Shown here piece by piece: positions 1 to 11,633 of a stretch of 64,000 bases of DNA. Numbering within the stretch: position 1 is the stretch's first letter; every line of letters starts with the position of its first letter. Both the position numbers and the translations under genes were made by a program. The notes beneath the pieces were generated by a model. It saw nothing but the letters and a program-made list of their open reading frames with translations, had not been told where the DNA came from and did not search any database. Where the stretch lies: positions 3,472,001-3,536,000 of the forward strand of contig CM066300.1 in NCBI GenBank assembly GCA_033807695.1, in the 5' to 3' direction. The stretch is from Daedaleopsis sinensis (lineage: Eukaryota; Basidiomycota; Agaricomycetes; Polyporales; Polyporaceae).

Positions 1-468
1 ACATGGCTTATCGCGCTCACCTTCCGCGCCCCTCTATGATTAGTGCCATGACATATTCCATGTACCACGTCTATTGCTCTCATATGCCTGTGACAGGGAG
101 ACGACTCGAATATGATACTTCGTTGCCGAGCAGGACGGTGTTGCGCCCTCCGGTTTACTTGTACAACACAGACTCGTGTGTTTGAATGTAACGGCTTTCC
201 TAGTTGTATTAGAATGGCCTGAGTCATTGAACCCCGCTGTCGGACCGCGGACTCCGACAGTCTGGAGCCGCCGGCATGGTGCCTCATGGGCGGCGACGGA
301 GTTTGAAAAGGACCCTCCGCGCAGGGGAAGTCCGGAGTCTGCGCCGGTCTGGCCTAGTCTTGCGTACAGTCCTCCAAGCTTTTGCTCACTCACCTTCACA
401 TCGTCCTCCCTTTTCCTCCTTCGCCCCCTCCTCCCCATCCCCCACTCTCCCCCCCCTTCGCCCTCGTC
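1..468. other. Intergenic and promoter region upstream of the KH gene
   Basis: I see no convincing gene here. About 360-468 is strongly pyrimidine-rich (runs of C and CT), the usual core-promoter signature of basidiomycete genes, and it ends just before the ATG of the KH-domain gene. The open frames across it on both strands are reflections of this low-complexity tract. Confidence 0.5.
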
Positions 469-1560
469 ATGCCCTCCGACGCCCCCGCTACTCACGACAC
501 TGGTGGGTAAAATTATTTTGCAACATCAGAACAGGCTTGATTAATCTACGCTTTAGGCTCGGCCCCTCAATCTCGTTCTCCTACCCCCGTTGGAGGCGAT
601 ACTTTGACCCTCCGCGCACTCGTTAGCACCAAGGATGCCGGGGTCATCATCGGCAAAGCTGGCAAGAATGTCGCTGAACTACGGGAACAGACCGGCGTCA
701 AGGCTGGCGTCAGCAAAGTCATCCCCGGGGTTCATGAGCGGGTTCTGACCGTGACTGGATCCGTGGAGGGTGTGGCAAAGGTTCGTCCTGTGTAGTATGA
801 TGTCGCAAAATAATGACTAAAGATCACATTACAGGCGTACTCCCTCATTGTTTCCCAACTCGTCTCCGCCAACCCCTCCTCCCCTGTCGCGTCCAATTCT
901 TCTACACCGTCTACCGCCATCCGCCTTCTCATCTCACATAACCTCATGGGTAGTGTGATTGGCCGTAACGGTTTGAAGATTAAAGCCATCCAAGACTCCT
1001 CGGGAGCGCGGATGGTCGCTTCTAAGGATATGCTCCCGCAGTCGACGGAGCGTATCGTGGAGGTGCAAGGCTCGTCCGAGTCGATTGGTGTCGCCATCGA
1101 GGATATCGGCCGCTGTTTGCTCGAGGACTGGGAGCGCGGTGTCGGCACTGTCCTCTTCCATCCCGGCGCCGGGGATGAGCGGTCTGGCCGTCGTCCTACG
1201 ACTACTGGCGGTCGCAGGAGTAACGGTGAAGGTCGTGGACGCACGTCTCCTTCACCACACTCGCCCTCCTCTCCTCAGCCGACCAACCTGCGTACACAGA
1301 ACATCTCCATCCCCTCGGACATGGTCGGATGCATCATCGGGCGGAACGGGACAAAAATCACCGAAATTCGACGGCTGTCGGGATCGAAGATCTCCATCGC
1401 GAAGGAGCCGCACGACGAGACCGGCGAGCGCATGTTCACCATCGTAGGCACCCCAGAGGCGAACGAGAAGGCGCTCTTCTTGTTGTACAACCAGCTCGAA
1501 AGCGAGAAGACGAGACGGGTAGGCCGCGACCAGCAGCAACAGGAGGAGATGCAAGACTAA
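469..1560 (+). CDS. Triple KH-domain RNA-binding protein (PCBP/Rnc1-like)
   Basis: Three exons (469-502, 557-780, 835-1560) join in phase to give 327 residues. Three KH domains are visible through their GxxG loops: IIGKAGKN in the first third, VIGRNGLK in the middle and IIGRNGTK near the C-terminus. Each sits in the expected isoleucine/valine-rich frame. An Arg/Gly/Ser/Pro-rich linker separates KH2 and KH3. This order matches poly(C)-binding hnRNP K/PCBP proteins and fission yeast Rnc1, which bind pyrimidine-rich mRNA and affect stability or translation. The start is the ATG right after the pyrimidine tract. It opens a 12-residue exon needed to reach KH1 in frame. Family assignment is firm; target RNAs are not known from sequence. 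Confidence 0.9.
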
Positions 1561-2187
1561 GCCCCACGAGGCACGTTAGGCGTCAACTGGTCCAGGTGCT
1601 TCACACACGTCCGCGACGGCGACGTGTTAGAAATACTTGCACCGCTCGCATTACCCTCCCTGAATTCCAGCCCTTCCCCGTTTCCTGCCCTCTGCCATGG
1701 CCGTGTCTCAGCCTCTCCGTGCTCCTTCCACCCGGTCCCTCTATCTTCTGCTCGCCCCCACGTTCCCTACAAAATGCGAAAACAGCTGATACTGTACCTC
1801 CCCCCGCTTTCTTGTCCTCTCGTTCGTCGTTGTTCCAGACACCTCTCCGATGTAGCACACATTCCGAACCTCGGGCCAACATGATGCTTTTAACTCACGG
1901 GCTCTCCGCTGACGTAGCTTGGCTCTATCATAGTGCTTTCGTGCATACGTGCGCCTCATAGACAGTAAAAGTATGCGTATGTTAATTGCTATCCATGGTA
2001 TTGGTGCAACAAGGACTTTGCTTTCGTGTGCTGCTTTCGTCTGATCCGGACCGACTGTTTCTTCTCCCACATGGTTTTGCGAGCGAAGCGAGCATATATA
2101 CACTGCATACATGCACCGCGTGCCGACTGAACGTTAACTCTTTCGCACTAATCTTGGGCGCTTACACGGCTCTCTCCCTCAAACGAT
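1561..2187. other. Intergenic region between the KH and NUFIP genes
   Basis: This holds the 3' UTR of the KH gene and the 5' region of the next plus-strand gene. Several CT-rich stretches are present (around 1660-1860). No open frame shows a recognisable protein. Confidence 0.4.
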
Positions 2188-3696
2188 ATGCAGCCCAACC
2201 CTCATCAGCCCTTCCACAATACCCCGTATTACTCTGGATCACCTCAGAATGGCTCTGTTGCGGCTCAAGCTGTGGCCGCTGCACTCTCCAACCCGTACGG
2301 TCAATCCCAGTTCGCATATCCACAGGCAACCCACTATGCGCAGGCGTACGCCCAGTACTACAATGGAGCAGGCACATCCGCAATGACTGCGGATGGATAT
2401 ACCTTGTCGTCCACGTACGTCCCAGGTACGCAATACACCGCACCACGAGGCCCGCGCCAGATACCAGTCCAGCGAGCGCAGACCCGCCCGCATGGTGGTG
2501 GACAAGCTCCTGCCGGCTGGTACCAGGCTGGTACCTGCCGTTGCTCGAATCAGGGATGCTCGTTCACGGGGTCGAAGAAGGCGGTCGATACACACATGAT
2601 GGACAGGCATCTCATCTACCCCCTTGGGTGGGAGCACCGAAAACTGAAGAACGACTGGGATGCGGACCCAACTCTGAAGGGGTGCGTGTTCGCCTCGCGT
2701 CCGTGCGCGCACGTTTGTTGAACTCAGGGCCCGGTCTCGTGCCCGTGCAGAAAGCCTGTCCCGATCCAGGGCACGAGTATTAAGCTAGATACGCCAGAGG
2801 CCATCGCGGAGTGGATCGCGGAGCGCAAGAAGCGCTTCCCCACCGCGCAAAATGTCGCGGAGAGGCAGCAGAAGATGCGGGAGGCGGTCGAGCGGGGGCA
2901 GCTCCCGTTTGATGATGGTCAACGGCGGAAACGGCGGAGGACAGACGATGGGCCTGAGGACCGACAGGGCAGCTTCAGAGGACGAGGGGGGAACCGTAGC
3001 CGAGGACGGGGAAGAGGACGCGGCAGAGGTGTCGATGGGGGATGGGCTGGGAGGAACGCCCCCGAGCAACAAACGAGATTGCCATCTGCTACGACGCTGC
3101 CGCCGACCACAGCCAGTCCAGCCGTTTCAGTCCCAGCCATTGTACCCGACTATGGAGACTCTTCAGGCGAAGATTCTACGTCGGACTCCGATTCGGATGG
3201 TGCACCAGAGATCGTGTCCTCAAAGCCGCCACCAAGTACTACCCCATCTCCCCAGGAAGACACGTCTGTGCCAGCAGCGGAATCCGGCGAAGAGGCATCC
3301 GTTGGAGATGTTGAGACCCCTGTTCAGCGAATACCACAACCACACAAAAAACCTCCCCCGAAGCAACCGAGGAAGCCCTTGAACAACCCGTTCGCGCAAC
3401 GGCCCTCCTTGTTGCGAAATGTGAGTAACATGTCCATTCTTTCGTGCTCGTTGAGTGACTCACCGCTACCCTGTCAGCTCCTCCTTCCGGAAATACGGAT
3501 GACTGTCTCGAATCTCTCGCAGGCGATTCGATTCCTGGTCGATAACGACTTCTTGGACAACGTGGAGCTTAAGCCCGGGCAGGCCAGTGAGCGCATGATC
3601 GAGGTTATCGAAGACCAGCCACACGGGGATACAAGTACCGCGATCGCAACACCTGCCACAGAGCCCGCATCTTCCTCGGGATCCGACAACATCTAG
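2188..3696 (+). CDS. NUFIP1/Rsa1-like box C/D snoRNP assembly factor
   Basis: Exons 2188-2681, 2751-3420 and 3478-3696 give 460 residues. The first 100 residues are rich in Q, Y, P and A. A C2H2-type finger follows (CRCSNQGC, then HMMDRH). Right after intron 1 comes the NUFIP1 signature (IQGTSIKLDTPEAIAEWIAE, then RKKRFPT). Next are an RGRGRG-rich nucleic-acid-binding stretch and an acidic Ser/Asp patch. The last exon has a compact helical segment (LPEIRMTVSNLSQAIRFLVD) that resembles the conserved C-terminus of fungal homologues. NUFIP1/Rsa1 with R2TP chaperones brings Snu13/15.5K to box C/D snoRNPs in the nucleus. The 57-nt second intron is a multiple of three without a stop, so its retention keeps the frame. 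Confidence 0.8.
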
Positions 3697-3772
3697 AGTG
3701 AACTGGATGCTACATATGCTCCCCTGCGCTTGTATGTAGGGTAATATCGCTACATATTAGTAGATGGTAATG

Positions 3773-6700
3773 CTATCGGCTGCTGTCGCTATCGCTATCG
3801 CTCTCTCCTTCGCTGTCAGAGTCATCGCCCTCATCATCTGTCTCGACCTGTAGTGTCTTCTGCTCGACTTCGAAGCCGATCTTCCCGAGGTCAGCGGAGA
3901 CCTCCTCCACCTTGCCGGGAGCAGTGACCACTACCGCCACCGAAGACGAGGCATCGAAGAGAGGAGGGAAGTACTTCTTCAGCGCAGCGATGACGTCCTC
4001 TTTCGTGATGGCTTGGTACTTCTCTAGGAGATCGATAGTGTAGTTCTGCGATACACCCTTGAGACTTTGGTTGACGAAGGATATCAACGCCTACGAGCGA
4101 TCGATGAGTATTACAGACCGACGAACGTCATCACGAGTCAGCTTACCGCGCGTCCCGGTGATGATACACTTTTTGCCACACCGAAGACAATGCTACTCTT
4201 CGCGGCGTCCAAAACTGTCTCGTCGAGCGGTATCTGACGGTGCGTCAACGTCAATCTGCTGCTGCCATTACACAGAGGGAAGCACCCACTGAGCCATCAG
4301 TGAGACCCTTGATGACGCTGGCCGCTTGTCTGAAAGCCTCCATGCTGTTGGAGCTCTAGGAACATATATATGAGCACTCAACTTCGCCTAGTGCGAGGAT
4401 GTGACAACATACGCGGTAGAGCGTGAAGTTGATAAACCCCGCCTCGAGGTCCATGCTGCAGTGCGCGCCGTACGCCAACCCGGATCCACGGATATACCTC
4501 TAGAACTGTTAATCAGCACCGATCCTCCAGGTGAGGCATACACACTCGAACATACCCAGAGGAAACTCTCCGTGGCATTGAGCACTTCCATCGCAACACG
4601 CAAAACAGGGAGGTCGGGGTGATCCCAGCCTTGGATACCCTTCGCCGTGTGCGTGACGAACGCACTCTCGATGGTGGGCAGGCTGACCACGACAGCCTTC
4701 TTGACAGGATTCTTGCCCACGGTACTGAGCGTATCAGACGCAAGCCTTAGAGGCGCGAGCTCGGTATCCTACATATGGGCACACAATGAACGGGGTGCTA
4801 TGAGACGCAGCGAGTGCAACGCACCGGGAACTCCTTGCCGAAGTGTTTTGCCCAAGTAGTGCGGGGCTCCTTCAGGGCGAGGATATTGCCGTGCACCGAC
4901 ATCCGTACCCCACTGGGGTCAATCACTGTCAGAAGTTACAAGGCATTAGTGTGTGAAGGAGTATTCCCGCCTGAGAACGATCCTACCATTACGTCGGATC
5001 TCCTCAAGGTCTTTAATGACCTCAGCAGGCGACTCCTGCAGTTGCTGAGCGAGCTGAGGAATGAACTCAAGGAGGGGCACGATGCTGCCCATCCTCGTAT
5101 TCGACGTCTCATCGTAAAGCAGCTCCGCAGAAACCGAACTGAGGACGGTGTCGCCATCGCGCTTGATTTCTGGCAGAGACTGTTGGAACTTAGCGAGCGC
5201 CACCTGCAACCTTTGCGGGCCGTGAGCATTCACATTCGCGCATATAGAGGCACATATCAGCGATTTACCTGTCCTTGTCGAATTCGCTACCATAGACGAG
5301 GTCCTTCAACCAAGCGACTGCAGTCTCGTACTGCGCAACCTCAACCTTGATACTAACCCGCAGAACATCATTGTAGATGTTGTTCATGCCGACAGCGACT
5401 TCATACGAGACAGTGTCGCTGTCTAATCGGTGGACAACCTCCTCGTGGGTTAGCCGCTCCCCGGTGCTCCTCTTCACTGGAAGTGAGAAAAATGAGGACA
5501 GGTAGACATTGAGATGTGGGCGTAGGCGAGTGGGTAGCTTCGCAAGGGAGAAGCATGCGTGAACGGTGACGAAGTCAGACTTGACGTGGTCGTACTGGAC
5601 GAAAAAGGGAAGGGGCGCGCCGTCCTGCTCGATATGCTTGGCCAGTTCGACGTTGGGCTGCGCTGTAGGCGCGCGCCCCTTCTGCCCATGCTTCTCTTGG
5701 AAGCTCTGCACCGGGATCCAAGCGATGCTCTTAACATCGGGCACCGGGAAAGAGGTCAGAATGTCCGTCGGAATATCCTTTTCGTGTTCTTTCTTGGCGC
5801 CCTCAAGGACACGGTCGCACTCCTCGAGGCCGGCGGGGCCGAGACGCTCTTTCTGTGCCGCGGTGCGGGCCTTCTCTTCATGGTCCAGCCTGTCAGCCAT
5901 GTCTCCTGACGGCTTGCCACGGATAACGACGCATGGCGGATCGACATAGTATTTGCGCAGAAGGTCCGTCCACTGCTTGCTTGTCCACTTCTTCAGCTCC
6001 TCGTACATGTTGATCTCGTCCATGGACGGCGCAAGGTCTGATCCATCCTCCGAGCCGTACAAGGAGTCGGTGATCACATTGCCAGAAAATGTGTCGCCCT
6101 GGGATGATTCTAACTTGCTGCGAAGCTTGAGTCGCCTTGGAGTCAGCAACATACACCCCTTGCGCTACAGGCTTACTTACTTGACGCTCGTCTCGGCTTA
6201 TCACCATCGCCATGCGATCCATGTCGAAGTCTTCGTTTGCAATGCGCTTGAGACTTGCTTTCAGATTCTCGTCGAAAGTATCAAGGTGTTCGGTAGGAAC
6301 TGATCCGATGTAGATGGGGAGATCAACATATGTGGCACGAGTGTCCTCGCTAAAGTAGATGTACGTGCTATTGACAATGCGTTCAGTCGCTCCATTCAGC
6401 ACGTTTCCAGCAAAATCCACGTACCACAGAGGGTTCTCTACTTCAACATACTCCTTGTTTAGCGGTGCCACGGCAGAGGACGTCAGATAAATCCCGAGAA
6501 TATCCAATGCTTTCCTCTCTAGGAAAGCCGTTGGTGGCGGACCCAAGAACCCGAGCTGGAGCTCGCCAACGCTCTCGTCCTTCTCGGGGAACTCTACTGT
6601 CTCCTTGATAGTCTCAGGAATAGCCTTGCGTTGGCCACTGGCGGTCTCTATGAACGGGCGTTTCCATCCATCAGGTCTGGGGCCCTTGTCCTGCCCGTGC

Positions 6701-7940
6701 GCCACGATACTCGGCTCGACCTGCTTCTGCACAACGTCTAGGAGTGAAGCGGTACCGGACGCCAGCTTCCCAGTAACGATCAGCGTAAGGTTATGTGGGA
6801 CGTAGTAAGTGTGGTGGTAGTCGCGGACTAGCAATGTCATGTTAGAGTATGGCCTATATCGGAGGAAAAAAATCACCCACTCTGCTCTACAGTCAGTACT
6901 CGAAGCGCTTCCATGAGACCGCCGGTCTCGCTGCGGTACGCGCTCCCGGGCGGGTTAAGCAACCGTTGCATGCTACAATGACGACAAATTAACTATACTG
7001 TAGTGTAGTCGTGAGAGGTGGTAGACGTACCGAAGAGCCATGAGATCCCCCGAGGTATTTTCACGGCCTTGCATCTCACTGTACACTACCCCAGAGTTCT
7101 GTCCTTTACCATCTATGTGATGAACCTTGAGAAATTGATGAGATTGATCCAACGGTTGAGAGATCAAGGTACCTCTGTGATAAATCCGGCCTTCGTGAGG
7201 GTAGGGTAGAGTATATGATCGACATAGATTGGAAGCAATTGTAAGAAGCCCTGTTCACCAGCAGTGGAAACAGTATATGCGGTATGGTCGGTATCTGTCC
7301 AGGCGTTCGTTCCGTTTGAGAAGCCGCGGTTGGCTAGATGGTCGATGATGCCCTTGTAAGGATACTTCTCGGAACCCATAAATACGAGACTGGGAAATCA
7401 CGGATAGATGGTTCAATTCCACGATGCTATATAACAGGAAGATAACTCACTGTTCCAAGGTATGCGGACATCCGCTGTCATCGAAGACTATGCATATAGT
7501 GAGAAATGCATGTTTCCGTTTGCAGAAGGACGCCTGAGATCATACGTACTCTCGGTGCCAACGACAAAATATCCATTCACCAGAGGTGCTATATTCAATG
7601 GTGATTGAAAACAGGCTTAAGTACCCAAGTGCTGATGTGACGTACCATCATAGTCCAAATGAACGACCGACAGCCCAGACGTACGGCTCTTCCATTTCGA
7701 GACATGGATGTCGGCGAAGTCAAGCTTGAATCGTTTGATCAAATCAAAGTTCCCGTGAGCTTCGAGATGCTTGGCGTCGTTGGAGGCAACATTGGCTAGT
7801 GCAGGCATGCTAGTGTACAAACTCCGTGTTGAAGAGAATGGGGAGAATCTAGTCGTGAGACGAGGACGTTGTGGCGTACGAGGAAAAGAACGTAAGAGCC
7901 TAGTCGTCTGGCTTGAGAAGAGCCGGGAGAGAAAGAGCAT
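3773..7940 (-). CDS. M16-family zinc metalloprotease (YOL098C/Sdd3-like)
   Basis: A long gene with about a dozen short introns. The active site is HTLEHLVFMG (HxxEH) with the downstream glutamate in YSEMQGREN. The rest follows the two-lobed insulinase/pitrilysin fold, including RDYHHTYYVPHNLTLIVTGK and a C-lobe ending near LEKYQAITKEDVIAALKKYF. The protein closes with an acidic Asp/Ser tail. The architecture fits the large M16C-like clade of yeast YOL098C. Two in-frame ATGs can start it: 7940 gives an extra 44 residues (MLFLSRLFSSQTTRLLRSFP..., Arg/Ser-rich and without acids, like a mitochondrial presequence), and 7808 starts at MPALAN. The first has T at -3 (weak), the second A at -3 (strong). 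It is divergent from the prephenate dehydratase gene. Confidence 0.88.
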
Positions 7941-8344
7941 CCAGTACAACGCCCGCCTGCAATCAGATAAGTCCGAGAAAGCCCAAGCTGAGCCCAAGAT
8001 CGAGAAGAACGGGAGGGGCTATGAGGGACTCGAGTACAACGCGGTACGTGTCTGACCTCACCGCCCACACAGCCGTCCGTATAGATATCTCATCCGCTCA
8101 CGTGACCGACCTAAATAGCCGCTTGGCGTCTAACCAATATCTGCCGGCCGACATTCCTCTGCCATGGTCGTCTCACCAGCTGTCGCACATCATTCAGGCC
8201 CTTACGACGACCGCCGACCAGGTCGGAACGGAGAGCCTGTGCAGACCGGGAACACCTCTGGGGCGGGCTTCACCTTCATATCCACCTACTACCACCCAGC
8301 TATCCTGAACGGTGCGACTGCGCGTGGATATCCAGATCGAGCTC
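7941..8344. promoter_or_regulatory. Divergent promoter between protease and prephenate dehydratase genes
   Basis: About 400 nt separate the two divergent start codons, so both 5' UTRs and promoters must share it. No clear TATA box was seen. Open frames run through it but none resembles a known protein. Confidence 0.4.
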
Positions 8345-9524
8345 ATGGCAGAACCCATGGACGAGCGACCCAAATTGGCATTCCTTGGTCCGCCAGGTTC
8401 TTTCTCACACCAGGTAGGTTGTGCGGCCGGCTGACCTCTTTATCGCCCCTAACGGTCTCCTAGTGCGCTTCAGCCAGGTTCATTGACACCGTGGAATACG
8501 CAGAACGACCAACTATCACCGGTATGTGGACCCTGATGTATCGATGACGGTATAATCCTGAACGTGGTGATAGACGTATACCGCGCGGTGTCGTCTGGCG
8601 TCCCGTTTGCGGTGATTCCACAAGAAAACAGCTTCTACGGCACTGTCATCGATACCTACGATGCTCTCCGCAGCCCGGATGCTGGGCAATCCGTCTTTGT
8701 GCGAGGCGAGCTTACTCTCGCTGTAAAGCACTGCCTGGTCGTACGGCAAGGGGTCAAGCTGGAAGATGTCCAGAGAGTCATGAGCCATGAACAGGTTAGT
8801 TGCACCGCCACCCGCATGCGTCACCTGTAAGCTGAATTTCAGATACTTAGGCCTTGGGACAGTGCTCGCGTTTTCTCTCGGAGCATCTTCCAGGCGTACC
8901 GCACATGAAGGTTCCGTCGACGTCCACCGCAGCTAGCGCCGTCCTGTGTTGTGGGCAGGGAACCGATGAGCCCGAGAGCGCTGCCATATGCTCAGTGCAT
9001 TGTGCAGATTTGTTTGAGGGCCTCGAAATCCTCCATCATGATATCCAGAACGAAGCGTGTGGGTCACCAAATGGGTTCTCGACTTTATGTGGCTTGTCGT
9101 ATTGATATGTTTTATACCTCTAGCCAATACGACGCGATTCTACATCCTCGCAAACTCTCAAGATATGCCACTACCCGGCAGCTTACGGGAACCCCGCCGC
9201 CAGCGGGCTCTGGTTCGCATTGGCAATCAACTGCAGCACGACACCGAAGAGGACCCACCGTCACCGAGCCGTCTGTCACGCACGGTGATGAGTACCCTGC
9301 TCACGACCTTCGGGTGCCTGGCTTTGCGTATTGACCGTCGGCCATCACTCAACGATACACCATTTGACGATGTTTACTTTGTTGAAGTGGGCGATTACAC
9401 TCTCCCACTGTCATCCCCATTGGCCAGTAGGAGTTCTGAAGGAGAATGGTTGCAGAGGGTGAAGGACGGAGTCGAGAAGATCAACACCAGTGGGGGTGAA
9501 GCTGTCATACTTGGAGTCTGGTAA
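8345..9524 (+). CDS. PHA2: Prephenate dehydratase (phenylalanine biosynthesis)
   Basis: Five exons (8345-8413, 8464-8521, 8574-8794, 8851-9058, 9124-9524) join in phase to 318 residues. The enzyme decarboxylates and dehydrates prephenate to phenylpyruvate. The N-terminus KLAFLGPPGSFSHQ and the segment PFAVIPQENSFYGTVIDTYD are standard prephenate dehydratase motifs. The catalytic Thr-Arg-Phe triad is visible as NTTRFYIL across the last splice junction. A C-terminal ACT-like region (about residues 200-318, starting near RRQRALVRIG) would be the phenylalanine-sensing part. Length and domain order match fungal Pha2. It shares a promoter region with the M16 protease. Confidence 0.9.
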
Positions 9525-9754
9525 TTATAATCTTCTTTGTGGTTGAAATGACACTACATTACTACAATACTAGTATGCCTCGTTGAATCTATTGGTCGAC
9601 CCTCGACCTCGCTGTGTGCTTGGGGCGGGATGATTAATCTAGGATTGGTAACATGGTTGCATGAAAGGGAAAAGCCGCCACAATAGCCTTCACGTCATGG
9701 GCGCCTTTCTGGGGAAACATCTTGCGCACAGACCTGAGACTGCATGCAGCCACA

Positions 9755-10904
9755 ATGACGACCACTACGCTGTCTGCCCCTCTACAAGACATCATCAGTC
9801 CGAAGTTTCACCAGAACAACTTTGCGGAGGAGCTCTATGTTAAGAACGATCTCGGAATCAAGCTAGACAAGGGTGTGTGCTCATCCTCGACATTCCTCAG
9901 CGTCCATTCACAGCTGAACCATCCTCTACAAGATGACCAGATATGTAGGCTGTCGCTGAGCACATCAGGCTGCCCGCTTGGTCCTTTGCATTGCCCGCTG
10001 AGGCACACCACGCCTTCTGTGCAAAACTTCCAACCCCCAAAGCAACTGCCCACGCACCCTCGCGAGCGCGAACGCCTCGCCACGGTCTGTAAGCACTGGC
10101 TGCGCGGGCTATGTAAGAAGGGCGACGCATGTGAGTTCCTGCACGAGTACAACCTCCGCCGCATGCCCGAGTGCTGGTGGTACGCCAAGTACAACTACTG
10201 TTCCGCCGGCGACGAGTGTCTCTACGCGCACCCGAAGGAGCGGAGAGTCGAGTGCCCGGACTACAACAGAGGCTTCTGCAAGCTAGGTGCGTCTCGTCTC
10301 CGTTTCCACGTCATCCCCATCTCCATCTCCCGCTCAGCGTGTCCTGTGACGGTGCTGACCATGTCCGCCATCTTGCTCTTTTTGGTGATCGTCTTACGCA
10401 TGTAGGCCCAACCTGCCCTCGTAAACACGTTCGGCGGGTGGCATGTCAACTGTATCTCACCGGCTTCTGCCCTCTGGGGCCTGAATGCACGCGTGGCCAG
10501 TGCGTTGCCCTCACTCTCGCTCGTCACCTCTCACCGCGAACTCACATGACATCACCCGTTTCAGCCCGAAGCCAGGTATTCCTCCAGCAAAGGCATACGA
10601 CCCCCCTGAGCCGCCGTCAGTGAGAGATCTTGGGCCACCGCCGCCTGGATACGGTAGGTATGCGGACTTCGACCGGAACAACCTAGTAGGGAACTTCTCA
10701 GGGCAACACCCGCCTGGCATGGGCGGCTCTGGGGGTCCGCCGGGTCCGCGGAGGAACCTCGAAGACGTCGTATGTTACAAGGTGCGTTTGGCGTCTCGAT
10801 AGCGATGTTCTTGTTTGACGTGTGTTGTGTGCTAGTGCGGAGAGAAGGGGCACTATGCGAATCACTGTCGCCACCACGCAAACAAGCCGTACAAGCGGCC
10901 GTAG
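9755..10904 (+). CDS. YTH1: Yth1/CPSF30 mRNA 3'-end processing zinc-finger protein
   Basis: Five exons (9755-9872, 9933-10286, 10406-10499, 10565-10781, 10836-10904) give 283 residues. Five CCCH fingers follow one another: CRLSLSTSGCPLGPLHCPLRH, then CKHWLRGLCKKGDACEFLH, CWWYAKYNYCSAGDECLYAH, CPDYNRGFCKLGPTCPRKH and CQLYLTGFCPLGPECTRGH. A Pro/Gly-rich linker and a C-terminal CCHC knuckle (CYKCGEKGHYANHC) follow. The added knuckle makes it resemble animal CPSF4 more than yeast Yth1, which lacks it. CPSF30 binds the AAUAAA region within the cleavage and polyadenylation factor. Exon 5 carries only the second half of the knuckle, so skipping or retention at the last intron would remove it. Confidence 0.93.
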
Positions 10905-11633
10905 CGTGCTGGAGGATATTCGACGGCCGCGGGGATCTTCGACTACCATTACCAGATCGTCCGTGTTGTGTGTACAGTATCTGTGTACCTAATTGCATCA
11001 CTAGTCCGCCGTGCCTGGAGCAGATGCGTATCGTGTCGGACCGCAGCTCTTCACTTAGAAATACTGCCGGAGAACATACGACATGTTCCCAGCCAACATG
11101 ACATAGACTTCTGTTCAAGCCGTGTCGAGAACACACCAAGAGAGTTTCTTCCCCTCGCTCCAAGCACTGGCAAAGTTATCAGGAAGCATTGAAGAACCTC
11201 CGGTCCGGAATCTAATAAACCAAAGTACATTCACATATCGCTATACAACGGGTCAGAAAACACACTGCGACGCAGAGCGATAGCGAGAGCGGAGCCTTTG
11301 CGGATGAGAAGAGATAAGTACAGGAGTGAAGTAGTAATGCGCGCAGCTAGTTGTACAAATGTTCCACAGCAACCATCAAAGTCCCCCGCACCCCAGCCGT
11401 GCCCTCGTGGGTCATCCTCAGCCCGCACGAGGAGGAAGGGCACACAAAGGCTGCTGCTGGCCGCCGGCCGGCCGAGTCCATTCTACAGTGTCCAGACGAT
11501 GACAGCGGGAAAACCGGGCGAGACGAAGTGAAGACAGCATTATAAAAGGGAAGGAAGACAAAGAACGCAATAGAGGCGTGGGATGCAGATGCGGCGACAA
11601 CAAGATCCGCACGCAGCACACACAGCATCGAGA
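10905..11633. other. Convergent 3' intergenic region
   Basis: It lies between the stop codons of the plus-strand YTH1 gene and the minus-strand Zn2Cys6 gene. It contains a GC-rich self-complementary patch near 11460 (repeated GCCGGC). No gene is supported. Confidence 0.4.

Noticed and set aside
40..495. 151-codon minus-strand frame
   Set aside because: It is the reverse of the CT-rich promoter and exon 1 of the KH gene; composition is Gly/Arg low complexity with no domain.
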